Of a stretch of 64,000 bases of DNA, positions 30,721 to 43,575 are shown in pieces; the first letter of the stretch is position 1, and each line of letters opens with the position of its first letter. Source of the DNA: Megachile rotundata. Lineage: Eukaryota; Arthropoda; Insecta; Hymenoptera; Megachilidae. The notes under the pieces are model-generated. The model was not told the origin of the DNA and did not search any database. It saw only the letters and a program-made list of their open reading frames with translations. Both the position numbers and the translations under genes were made by a program. The stretch lies in the NCBI RefSeq assembly GCF_050947335.1, contig NW_027473605.1:124001-188000 (forward strand). Reading direction: 5' to 3'.

Positions 30721-31610
30721 GAACGACAATTACTATACTTATTACTCTTATTATTATCGATCTAACTCATATTATTAGACATATTATGCTTATGTGATCG
30801 ATAGAACGACAATTACTATACTTATTACTCTTATTATTACCAATCTAACTCATATTATTAGTCATATTATGCTTATATGATCGATAGAACGACAATTAGT
30901 ATACTCATTACTCTTATTATTATCAATCTAACTCACATTATTAGCAATATTATACTTATATGATCGATAGAACGACAATTGCTATACTTATTACTCTTAT
31001 TATTATCAATCTAACTCATATTATTAGCCATATTATGCTTATATGATCGATAGACCGACAATTACTACACTCATTACTCTTATTATTATCAAACTAACTC
31101 ATATTATTAGCCATATTATGCTTACGAGATCGATAGAACGACAATTACTATACTAATTACTCTTATTATTACCAATCTAACTCATATTATTAGTCATATT
31201 ATGCTTATATGATCGATAGAACGACAATTAGTATACTCATTACTCTTATTATTATCAATCTAACTCACATTATTAGCAATATTATACTTATATGATCGAT
31301 AGAACGACAATTGCTATACTTATTACTCTTATTATTATCAATCTAACTCATATTATTAGCCATATTATGCTTATATGATCGATAGACCGACAATTACTAC
31401 ACTCATTACTCTTATTATTATCAAACTAACTCATATTATTAGCCATATTATGCTTACGAGATCGATAGAACGACAATTACTATACTAATTACTCTTATTA
31501 TTATCAATCTAACTCGTATTATTAGCCATATTATGCTTATGTGATCGATAGAACGACAATTACTATACTTATTCCTCTTCTTATTATCAATCTAACTCAT
31601 ATTATTAGCC
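30200..31610 (+). repeat. Satellite block with internal 332-bp duplication, copied at 39893-41303
   Basis: Contains two adjacent four-monomer copies anchored on ATTACCAATCTAAC at 30836 and 31168 (offset 332 = 4 x 83). The same doubled structure reappears at 40529 and 40861, so the pair was copied as a unit at offset 9693. The match ends near 31612, where ATTATGATTATGTG replaces ATTATGCTTATATG. Confidence 0.75.
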
Positions 31611-32839
31611 ATATTATGATTATGTGATCGATAGAACGACAATTACTATACTAATTACTCTTATTATTATCAATCTAACTCGTATTATTAGCCATATTAT
31701 GCTTATGTGATCCATAGAACGACAATTACTATACTTATTTCTCTTATTGTTATCAATCTAACTCATACTATTAGCCATATTATGCTTATATGATCGATAT
31801 AACGACAATTGCTATACTTATTACTCTTATTATTATCAATCTAACTCATATTATTAGCCATATTATGCTTATATGATCGACAGAACGACAACTACTATAC
31901 TTATTACACTCACTATTGTCAATCTAACTCATATTAGTAGCCATATTGTGCTTATATGATCGACAGAACGACAATTACTATACTTATTACTCTTCTTATT
32001 ATCAATCTAACTCATATTATTAGCCATATTATGCTTATATGATCGACAGAACGACAATTACTATACTTATTACTCTTATTATTATCAATCTAACTCACAT
32101 TATTAGTCATATTATGCTTATGTGATCGATAGAACGACAATTACTATACTAATTACTCTTATTATTATCAATCTAACTCGTATTATTAGCCATATTATGC
32201 TTATGTGATCCATAGAACGACAATTACTATACTTATTTCTCTTATTGTTATCAATCTAACTCATACTATTAGCCATATTATGCTTATATGATCGATATAA
32301 CGACAATTACTATACTTATTACTCTTATTATTATCGATCTAACTCATATTATTAGCCATATTATGCTTATGTGATCGATAGGACGACAATTACTATACTT
32401 ATTACTCTTATTGTTATCAATCTAACTCATACTATTAGCCATATTATGCTTATGTGATCGATATAACGACAATTACTATACTTATTACTCTTATTATTAT
32501 CAATCTAACTCATATTATTAGCCATATTATGCTAATATGATCGTCAGAACGACAATTACTATCCTTATTATTCTTACTATTATCAGTCTAACTCATATTA
32601 TTAACCATATTATGAAGATATGATCGATAGAACGACAATTACTATACTTATTACTCTTATTATCAATCTATCTCGTATTATTAGCCATATTATGCTTATA
32701 TGATCGATATAACGACAATTACTATACTTATTACTCTTATTATTATCAATCTAACTCATATTATTAGCCATAATATGCAAATATGATCGATAGAACGACA
32801 ATTACTATACTTATTACTCTTATTACTATCGATCTAACT

Positions 32840-35800
32840 CATATTATTAGACATATTATGCTTATATGATCGATAGAACGACAATTACTATACTTATTAC
32901 TCTTATTATTTTCAATATAACTCATATTATTAGCCATATTATGCTTATATGATCGATAGACCGACAATTACTACACTCATTACTCTTATTATTATCAAAC
33001 TAACTCATATTGTTAGCCATATTATGCTTATGTGATCGATCGAACGACAATTACTGTACTTATTACTCTTCTTATTATCAAACTAACTCATATTATTAGC
33101 CATATTATGCTTATGTGATCGATAGAACGACAATTAGTATACTCATTACTCTTATTATTATCAATCTAACTCATATTATTAGCCAGAATATGCTTATATG
33201 ATCGATAGAACGACAATTAGTATACTCATTACTCTTATTATTATCAATCTAACTCATATTATTAGCCATATTATGCTTATGTCACCGATAGAACGACAAT
33301 TACTTTACTTATTACTCTTATTATTATCAATCTAACACGTATTATTAGCCATATTATGCTTATGTGATCGATAGGACGACAATTACTATACTTATTACTC
33401 TTATTGTTATCAATCTAACTCATACTATTAGCCATATTATGCTTATGTGATCGATATAACGACAATTACTATACTTATTACTCTTATTATTATCAATCTA
33501 ACTCATATTATTAGCCATATTATGCTAATATGATCGTCAGAACGACAATTACTATCCTTATTATTCTTACTATTATCAATGTAACTCATATTATTAACCA
33601 TATTATGAAGATATGATCGATAGAACGACAATTACTATACTTATTACTCTTATTATCAATCTAACTCATATTATTGGCCATATTATGCTTACATGATCGA
33701 CAGAACGACAATTACTATACTTATTACACCCACTGCTATCAATATAACTCATATTATTATACATATTATGCTTATATGATCGACAGAACGACAATTACTA
33801 TAGTTATTACACTCACTATTATCAATCTAACTCATATTATTAACCATATTATGCAAATATGATCGATAGAACGACAATTACTATACTTATTACTCTTATT
33901 ATTATCGATCTAACTCATATTATTAGACATATTATGCTTATGTGATCGATAGAACGACAATTACTATACTTATTACTCTTATTATTACCAATCTAACTCA
34001 TATTATTAGTCATATTATGCTTATATGATCGATAGAACGACAATTAGTATACTCATTACTCTTATTATTATCAATCTAACTCACATTATTAGCAATATTA
34101 TACTTATATGATCGATAGAACGACAATTGCTATACTTATTACTCTTATTATTATCAATCTAACTCATATTATTAGCCATATTATGCTTATATGATCGATA
34201 GACCGACAATTACTACACTCATTACTCTTATTATTATCAAACTAACTCATATTATTAGCCATATTATGCTTACGAGATCGATAGAACGACAATTACTATA
34301 CTAATTACTCTTATTATTATCAATCTAACTCGTATTATTAGCCATATTATGCTTATGTGATCGATAGAACGACAATTACTATACTTATTCCTCTTCTTAT
34401 TATCAATCTAACTCATATTATTAGCCATATTATGCTTATATGATCGACAGAACGACAACTACTATACTTATTACACTCACTATTGTCAATCTAACTCATA
34501 TTATTAGCCATATTGTGCTTATATGATCGACAGAACGACAATTACTATACTTATTACTCTTCTTATTATCAATCTAACTCATATTATTAGCCATATTATG
34601 CTTATATGATCGACAGAACGACAATTACTATACTTATTACTCTTATTATTATCAATCTAACTCACATTATTAGTCATATTAAGCTTATGTGATCGATAGA
34701 ACGACAATTACTATACTAATTACTCTTATTATTATCAATCTAACTCGTATTATTAGCCATATTATGCTTATGTGATCCATAGAACGACAATTACTATACT
34801 TATTTCTCTTATTGTTATCAATCTAACTCATACTATTAGCCACATTATGCTTATGTGATCGATATAACGACAATTACTATACTTACTACTCTTATTATTA
34901 TCAATCTAACTCATATTATTAGCCATATTCTGCTTATATGATCGATAGAACGACAATTACTATACTTATTACTCTTATTATTATCAATCTAACTCATATT
35001 ATTAGCCATATTATGTTTATATGATCGACAGAACGACCATTACTATACTTATTACACTCACTGCTATCAATCTAACTGATATTATTATACATATTATGCT
35101 TATATGATCGACAGAACGACAATTACTATAGTTATTACACTCACTATTATCAATCTAACTCATATTATTAACCATAATATGCAAATATGATCGATAGAAC
35201 GACAATTACTATACTTATTACTCTTATTACTATCGATCTAACTCATATTATTAGACATATTATGCTTATATGATCGATAGAACGACAATTACTATACTTA
35301 TTACTCTTATTATTATCAATATAACTCATATTATTAGCCATATTATGCTTATATGATCGATAGACCGACAATTACTACACTCATTACTCTTATTATTATC
35401 AAACTAACTCATATTATTAGCCATATTATGCTTATGTGACCGATAGAACGACAATTACTTTACTTATTACTCTTATTATTATCAATCTAACTCATATAAT
35501 TAGCCATATTATGCTTATGTGATCGATAGAACGACAATTACTATACTTATTACTCTTCTTATTATCAAACTAACTCATATTATTAGCCATATTATGATTA
35601 TATGATCGATTGAACGACAATTACTATACTTATTACTCTTATTATTATCGATCTATCTCATATTATTAGCCATATTATGCTTATGTGATCGATAGGACTA
35701 CAATTACTATACTTATTACTCTTATTGTTATCAATCTAACTCATACTATTAGCCATATTATGCTTATGTGATCGATATAACGACAATTACTATACTTATT

Positions 35801-36600
35801 ACTCTTATCATTATCAATCTAACTCATATTATTAGCCATATTATGCTTATATGATAGTCAGAACGACAATTAGTATACTCATTACTCTTATTATTATCAA
35901 TCTAACTCATATTATTAGCCATATTATGCTTATGTGACCGATAGAACGACAATTACTTTACTTATTACTCTTATTATTATCAATCTAACACGTATTATTA
36001 GCCATATTATGCTTATGTGATCGATAGGACGACAATTACTATACTTATTACTCTTATTGTTATCAATCTAACTCATACTATTAGCCATATTATGCTTATG
36101 TGATCGATATAACGACAATTACTATACTTATTACTCTTATTATTATCAATCTAACTCATATTATTAGCCCTATTATGCTAATATGATCGTCAGAACGACA
36201 ATTACTATCCTTATTATTCTTACTATTATCAATGTAACTCATATTATTAACCATATTATGAAGATATGATCGATAGAACGACAATTACTATACTTATTAC
36301 TCTTATTATCAATCTAACTCATATTATTGGCCATATTATGCTTACATGATCGACAGAACGACAATTACTATACTTATTACACCCACTGCTATCAATATAA
36401 CTCATATTATTATACATATTATGCTTATATGATCGACAGAACGACAATTACTATAGTTATTACACTCACTATTATCAATCTAACTCATATTATTATACAT
36501 ATTATGCTTATATGATCGACAGAACGACAATTACTATAGTTATTACACTCACTATTATCAATCTAACTCATATTATTAACCATATTATGCAAATATGATC
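32840..36600 (+). repeat. Satellite block repeated from 27370-30720 (copy 2, with extra cassette)
   Basis: Copy 2 retains the landmark cassette at about 33524-33862 that copy 1 lost, or gained it after duplication. From there on the match to copy 1 is nearly exact at offset 5884, ending with the doubled ATTATTATACATATTATGC unit near 36488 (30604 in copy 1). Confidence 0.78.
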
Positions 36601-36903
36601 GATAGAACGACAATTACTATACTTATTACTCTTATTATTATCGATCTAACTCATATTATTAGACATATTATGCTTATGTGATCGATAGAACGACAATTAC
36701 TATACTTATTACTCTTATTATTACCAATCTAACTCATATTATTAGTCATATTATGCTTCTATGATCGATAGAACGACAATTAGTATACTCATTACTCTTA
36801 TTATTATCAATCTAACTCACATTATTAGCAATATTATACTTATATGATCGATAGAACGACAATTGCTATACTTATTACTCTTATTATTATCAATCTAACT
36901 CAT

Positions 36904-39404
36904 ATTATTAGCCATATTATGCTTATATGATCGATAGACCGACAATTACTACACTCATTACTGTTATTATAATCAAACTAACTCATATTATTAGCCATAT
37001 TATGCTTACGAGATCGATAGAACGACAATTACTATACTAATTACTTTTATTATTATCAATCTAACTCGTATTATTAGCCATATTATGCTTATGTGACCGA
37101 TAGAACGACAATTACTTTACTTATTACTCTTATTATTATCAAACTAACTCATATTATTAGCCATATTATGATTATATGATCGATTGAACGACAATTACTA
37201 TACTTATTACTCTTATTATTATCGATCTAACTCATATTATTAGCCATATTATGCTTATGTGATCGATAGGACGACAATTACTATACTTATTACTCTTATT
37301 GTTATCAATCTAACTCATACTATTAGCCATATTATGCTTATGTGATCGATATAACGACAATTACTATACTTATTACTCTTATTATTATCAATCTAACTCA
37401 TATTATTAGCCATATTATGCTAATATGATCGTCAGAACGACAATTACTATCCTTATTATTCTTACTATTATCAATCTAACTCATATTATTAACCATATTA
37501 TGAAGATATGATCGATAGAACGACAATTACTATACTTATTACTCTTATTATCAATCTAACTCGTATTATTAGTCATATTATGCTTATATGATCGATAGAA
37601 CGACAATTAGTATACTCATTACTCTTATTATTATCAATCTAACTCATATTATTAGCAATATTATGCTTATATGATCGATAGAACGACAATTGCTATACTT
37701 ATTACTCTTATTACTATCAATCTATCTCATATTATTAGCCATATTATGCTTATGTGATCGATAGAACGACAATTACTATACTCATTACTCTTATTATTAT
37801 CAATCTGACTCATATTATTAGCCATATTGTGCTTATATGATCGACAGAACCACAACTACTATACTTATTACACTCACTATTGTCAATCTAACTCATATTA
37901 TTAGCCATATTGTGCTTATATGATCGACAGAACGACAATTACTATACTTATTACTCTTATTATTATCAATCTAACTCACATTATTAGTCATATTATACTT
38001 ATGTGATCGATAGAACGACAATTACTATACTAATTACTCTTATTATTATCAATCTAACTCGTATTATTAGCCATATTATGCTTATGTGATCGATAGAACG
38101 ACAATTACTATACTTATTACTCTTATTGTTATCAATCTAACTCATACTATTAGCCATATTATGCTTATGTGATCGATATAACGACAATTACTATACTTAT
38201 TACTCTTATTATTATCAATCTAACTCATATTATTAGCCATATTCTGCTTATATGATCGATAGAACGACAATTACTATACTTATTACTCTTATTATTATCA
38301 ATCTAACTCATATCATTAGCCATATTATGCTTAAATGATCGATAGAACAACAATTACTATACTTATTACTCTTATTATTATCAATCTAACTCATATTATT
38401 AGCCATATTATGCTTATGTGAACGATAGAACGACAATAACTATACTTATTACTCTTATTATTATCAATCTAACTCATATTATTAGCCATATTATGATTAT
38501 ATGATCGATTGAACGACAATTACTATACTTATTACTCTTATTATTATCGATCTAACTCATATTATCAGCCATATTATGCTTATGTGATCGATAGGACGAC
38601 AATTACTATACTTATTACTCTTATTGTTATCAATCTAACTCATACTATTAGCCATATTATGCTTATGTGATCGATATAACGACAATTACTATACTTATTA
38701 CTCTTATTATTATCAATCTAACTCATATTATTAGCCATATTATGCTAATATGATCGTCAGAACGACAATTACTATCCTTATTATTCTTACTATTATCAGT
38801 CTAACTCATATTATTAACCATATTATGAAGATATGATCGATAGAACGACAATTACTATACTTATTACTCTTATTATCAATCTAACTCGTATTATTAGCCA
38901 TATTATGCTTATATGATCGATATAACGACAATTACTATACTTATTACTCTTATTATTATCAATCTAACTCATATTATTAGCCATATTCTGCTTATATGAT
39001 CGATAGAACGACAATTACTATACTTATTACTCTTATTATTATCAATCTAACTCATATTATTAGCCATATTATGCTTATGTGAACGATAGAACGACAATAA
39101 CTATACTTATTACTCTTATTATTATCAATCTAACTCATATTATTAGCCATATTATGTTTATATGATCGACAGAACGACCATTACTATACTTATTGCACTC
39201 ACTGCTATCAATCTAACTCATATTATTATACATATTATGCTTATATGATCGACAGAACGATAATTACTATAGTTATTACACTCACTATTATCATTCTAAC
39301 TCATATTATTAACCATAATATGCAAATATGATCGATAGAACGACAATTACTATACTTATTACTCTTATTACTATCGATCTAACTCATATTATTAGACATA
39401 TTAT
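36904..39404 (+). repeat. Satellite block repeated from 23230-25730 (copy 2)
   Basis: Copy 2 of the 13674-bp-offset pair. It follows the order of copy 1 to about 39404, beyond which it continues with ATATGATCGATAGAACG where copy 1 switches to GTGACCGATAG. Small differences inside include ATTATCAGCC near 38565 and ATCTATCTCATATT where copy 1 has ATCTATCTTATATT. Confidence 0.75.
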
Positions 39405-39892
39405 GCTTATATGATCGATAGAACGACAATTACTATACTTATTACTCTTATTATTTTCAATATAACTCATATTATTAGCCATATTATGCTTATATGATCG
39501 ATAGACCGACAATTACTACACTCATTACTCTTATTATTATCAAACTAACTCATATTGTTAGCCATATTATGCTTATGTGACCGATAGAACGACAATTACT
39601 TTACTTATTACTCTTATTATTATCAATCTAACTCATATAATTAGCCATATTATGCTTATGTGATCGATAGAACGACAATTACTATACTTATTACTCTTCT
39701 TATTATCAAACTAACTCATATTATTAGCCATATTATGATTATATGATCGATTGAACGACAATTACTATACTTATTACTCTTATTATTATCGATCTATCTC
39801 ATATTATTAGCCATATTATGCTTATGTGATCGATAGGACTACAATTACTATACTTATTACTCTTATTGTTATCAATCTAACTCATACTATTA

Positions 39893-41303
39893 GCCATATT
39901 ATGCTTATGTGATCGATATAACGACAATTACTATACTTATTACTCTTATTATTATCAATCTAACTCATATTATTAGCCATATTATGCTAATATGATCGTC
40001 AGAACGACAATTACTATCCTTATTATTCTTACTATTATCAATGTAACTCATATTATTAACCATATTATGAAGATATGATCGATAGAACGACAATTACTAT
40101 ACTTATTACTCTTATTATCAATCTAACTCATATTATTGGCCATATTATGCTTACATGATCGACAGAACGACAATTACTATACTTATTACACCCACTGCTA
40201 TCAATATAACTCATATTATTATACATATTATGCTTATATGATCGACAGAACGACAATTACTATAGTTATTACACTCACTATTATCAATCTAACTCATATT
40301 ATTATACATATTATGCTTATATGATCGACAGAACGACAATTACTATAGTTATTACACTCACTATTATCAATCTAACTCATATTATTAACCATATTATGCA
40401 AATATGATCGATAGAACGACAATTACTATACTTATTACTCTTATTATTATCGATCTAACTCATATTATTAGACATATTATGCTTATGTGATCGATAGAAC
40501 GACAATTACTATACTTATTACTCTTATTATTACCAATCTAACTCATATTATTAGTCATATTATGCTTATATGATCGATAGAACGACAATTAGTATACTCA
40601 TTACTCTTATTATTATCAATCTAACTCACATTATTAGCAATATTATACTTATATGATCGATAGAACGACAATTGCTATACTTATTACTCTTATTATTATC
40701 AATCTAACTCATATTATTAGCCATATTATGCTTATATGATCGATAGACCGACAATTACTACACTCATTACTCTTATTATTATCAAACTAACTCATATTAT
40801 TAGCCATATTATGCTTACGAGATCGATAGAACGACAATTACTATACTAATTACTCTTATTATTACCAATCTAACTCATATTATTAGTCATATTATGCTTA
40901 TATGATCGATAGAACGACAATTAGTATACTCATTACTCTTATTATTATCAATCTAACTCACATTATTAGCAATATTATACTTATATGATCGATAGAACGA
41001 CAATTGCTATACTTATTACTCTTATTATTATCAATCTAACTCATATTATTAGCCATATTATGCTTATATGATCGATAGACCGACAATTACTACACTCATT
41101 ACTCTTATTATTATCAAACTAACTCATATTATTAGCCATATTATGCTTACGAGATCGATAGAACGACAATTACTATACTAATTACTCTTATTATTATCAA
41201 TCTAACTCGTATTATTAGCCATATTATGCTTATGTGATCGATAGAACGACAATTACTATACTTATTCCTCTTCTTATTATCAATCTAACTTATATTATTA
41301 GCC
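39893..41303 (+). repeat. Second copy of the 30200-31610 satellite block
   Basis: Offset 9693 to the first copy. It carries the same internal 332-bp tandem pair and the same doubled ATTATTATACATATTATGC unit beside the landmark cassette (40136 against 30443). A difference is CTAACTTATATT near 41286 against CTAACTCATATT in copy 1. Confidence 0.75.
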
Positions 41304-43244
41304 ATATTATGCTTATATGATCGACAGAACGACAACTACTATACTTATTACACTCACTATTGTCAATCTAACTCATATTAGTAGCCATATTGTGCTTATA
41401 TGATCGACAGAACGACAATTACTATACTTATTACTCTTCTTATTATCAATCTAACTCATATTATTAGCCATATTATGCTTATATGATCGACAGAACGACA
41501 ATTACTATACTTATTACTCTTATTATTATCAATCTAACTCACATTATTAGTCATATTATGCTTATGTGATCGATAGAACGACAATTACTATACTAATTAC
41601 TCTTATTATTATCAATCTAACTCGTATTATTAGCCATATTATGCTTATGTGATCCATAGAACGACAATTACTATACTTATTTCTCTTATTGTTATCAATC
41701 TAACTCATACTATTAGCCATATTATGCTTATGTGATCGATATAACGACAATTACTATACTTACTACTCTTATTATTATCAATCTAACTCATATTATTAGC
41801 CATATTCTGCTTATATGATCGATAGAACGACAATTACTATACTTATTACTCTTATTATTATCAATCTAACTCATATTATTAGCCATATTATGTTTATATG
41901 ATCGACAGAACGACCATTACTATACTTATTACACTCACTGCTATCAATCTAACTCATATTATTATACATATTATGCTTATATGATCGACAGAACGACAAT
42001 TACTATAGTTATTACACTCACTATTATCAATCTAACTCATATTATTAACCATAATATGCAAATATGATCGATAGAACGACAATTACTATACTTATTACTC
42101 TTATTACTATCGATCTAACTCATATTATTAGACATATTATGCTTATATGATCGATAGAACGACAATTACTATACTTATTACTCTTATTATTATCAATATA
42201 ACTCATATTATTAGCCATATTATGCTTATATGATCGAAAGACCGACAATTACTACACTCATTACTCTTATTATTATCAAACTAACTCATATTATTAGCCA
42301 TATTATGCTTATGTGACCGATAGAACGACAATTACTTTACTTATTACTCTTATTATTATCAATCTAACTCATATAATTAGCCATATTATGCTTATGTGAT
42401 CGATAGAACGACAATTACTATACTTATTACTCTTCTTATTATCAAACTAACTCATATTATTAGCCATATTATGATTATATGATCGATTGAACGACAATTA
42501 CTATACTTATTACTCTTATTATTATCGATCTATCTCATATTATTAGCCATATTATGCTTATGTGATCGATAGGACTACAATTACTATACTTATTACTCTT
42601 ATTGTTATCAATCTAACTCATACTATTAGCCATATTATGCTTATGTGATCGATATAACGACAATTACTATACTTATTACTCTTATCATTATCAATCTAAC
42701 TCATATTATTAGCCATATTATGCTTATATGATAGTCAGAACGACAATTAGTATACTCATTACTCTTATTATTATCAATCTAACTCATATTATTAGCCATA
42801 TTATGCTTATGTGACCGATAGAACGACAATTACTTTACTTATTACTCTTATTATTATCAATCTAACACGTATTATTAGCCATATTATGATTATGTGATCG
42901 ATAGGACGACAATTACTATACTTATTACTCTTATTGTTATCAATCTAACTCATACTATTAGCCATATTATGCTTATGTGATCGATATAACGACAATTACT
43001 ATACTTATTACTCTTATTATTATCAATCTAACTCATATTATTAGCCATATTATGCTAATATGATCGTCAGAACGACAATTACTATCCTTATTATTCTTAC
43101 TATTATCAATGTAACTCATATTATTAACCATATTATGAAGATATGATCGATAGAACGACAATTACTATACTTATTACTCTTATTATCAATCTAACTCATA
43201 TTATTGGCCATATTATGCTTACATGATCGACAGAACGACAATTA

Positions 43245-43248
43245 CTAT
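43245..43248 (+). repeat. Target-site duplication, left copy (CTAT)
   Basis: CTAT immediately precedes the 5' LTR and is repeated immediately after the 3' LTR. The uninterrupted satellite at this point reads AATTACTATACTTATTAC with only one CTAT in that position, so the second copy came from integration. A 5-bp reading (ACTAT) is possible if the terminal A of the LTR is assigned to the target. Confidence 0.88.
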
Positions 43249-43356
43249 TGTGGCGACTGTACCGACAGCGTCACATGCGCCCTCTGGACAGTTCCTATTT
43301 TTAGTTACTTTTTATTTCTTAGGTTAAGTTGTAAATAGTAGTTGGTAAGACTAGTT

Positions 43357-43362
43357 TATAAG
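43357..43362 (+). promoter_or_regulatory. TATA-like box of the LTR promoter
   Basis: TATAAG within GTTTATAAGGAACG lies 83 bp before the AATAAA in the same LTR, the expected order for U3 then R. Transcription would start about 25-30 bp downstream, at or near the 17-bp dyad. The same sequence in the 3' LTR is at 47608-47613. The start site is not proven. Confidence 0.55.
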
Positions 43363-43379
43363 GAACGCGGCGCGAAAAA

Positions 43380-43396
43380 GAAGAACGTCGTTCTTC
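43380..43396 (+). promoter_or_regulatory. 17-bp perfect dyad near the predicted LTR transcription start
   Basis: GAAGAACGTCGTTCTTC is an 8-bp perfect inverted repeat around a single T, starting 17 bp after the TATA-like box. It could be a binding site for a dimeric factor or a hairpin at the RNA 5' end. The matching copy in the 3' LTR is at 47631-47647. Function is unknown. Confidence 0.5.
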
Positions 43397-43439
43397 CACT
43401 TCTTGTACGAAAGAAAAAGAGTCAGCACGTGCGCGTCTT

Positions 43440-43445
43440 AATAAA
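43440..43445 (+). promoter_or_regulatory. Poly(A) signal copy in the 5' LTR
   Basis: AATAAA within CTTAATAAAAAGTAC. The functional copy for the element's own transcript should be the one in the 3' LTR; this one lies close to the predicted start and would have to be ignored for full-length transcription. Confidence 0.5.
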
Positions 43446-43534
43446 AAGTACAATCCTTGCAAATAGCGAGAAAAGTCGTCGTACGTCATTTCCTACACCA
43501 GGTTCTCCTTCGCGAACCTCAGTCCCCACATAAT

Positions 43535-43546
43535 TGGTGCCGAAAC
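43535..43546 (+). other. Primer-binding site, tRNA-Phe type
   Basis: TGGTGCCGAAAC begins four bases (TAAT) after the 5' LTR. It is complementary to the 3' end of animal tRNA-Phe as I recall it (acceptor strand GTTTCGGC, then ACCA), a 12-base match that then breaks down. The position and leading TGG are read directly; the tRNA identity is from memory of the family and would be confirmed by aligning the host tRNA-Phe. Confidence 0.7.
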
Positions 43547-43575
43547 TGGTGAATTTTCATAAAAGGAGAGAAAAA

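Larger units (their letters stand above)
1..43248 (+). repeat. 83-bp AT-rich satellite array, left arm (about 521 monomers)
   Basis: The whole stretch is a head-to-tail tandem repeat with no inversion and no unrelated DNA. A typical monomer begins TATGATCGATAGAACGAC, continues through AATTACTATACTTATTACTC, a TTATTATTATC run and AATCTAACTCATATTATTAG, and ends CCATATTATGCTTA, making 83 bp; a sub-type lacking one ATT is 80 bp. By count a typical unit has 14 C and 6 G on this strand. Diagnostic variants include GATCGATTG, GATAGGACGAC, GATATAACGAC, GCTAATATGATCGTCAG, GAAGATATG, GCTTACGAGATC, GCTTAAATG and GTGACCGATAG, and these recur in a preserved order. No coding region, RNA gene or other element is visible. 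The variants and order are read directly; a centromeric or pericentromeric location is inference. Confidence 0.97.
43249..43530 (+). repeat. 5' long terminal repeat (282 bp)
   Basis: Begins TGTGGCGACTGTACCGACAG and ends CTCAGTCCCCACA, giving the usual TG...CA ends (here TGT...ACA). By eye it is identical over all 282 bp to the 3' LTR. It holds a TATA-like box, a 17-bp dyad and an AATAAA signal in that order. From these I infer U3 to about 43385, R to about 43465 and U5 to the end; those inner boundaries are inference. Confidence 0.95.

Noticed and set aside
1..43248. CRISPR-like array of repeats and spacers
   Set aside because: The repeats are contiguous with no unique spacers, extend for tens of kilobases, and no cas genes are present. 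This is satellite DNA.
43342..43533. Open frame inside the 5' LTR (and its longer counterpart 47593-47814 in the 3' LTR)
   Set aside because: Non-coding LTR sequence; the 3' copy simply runs on into satellite. No family resemblance.
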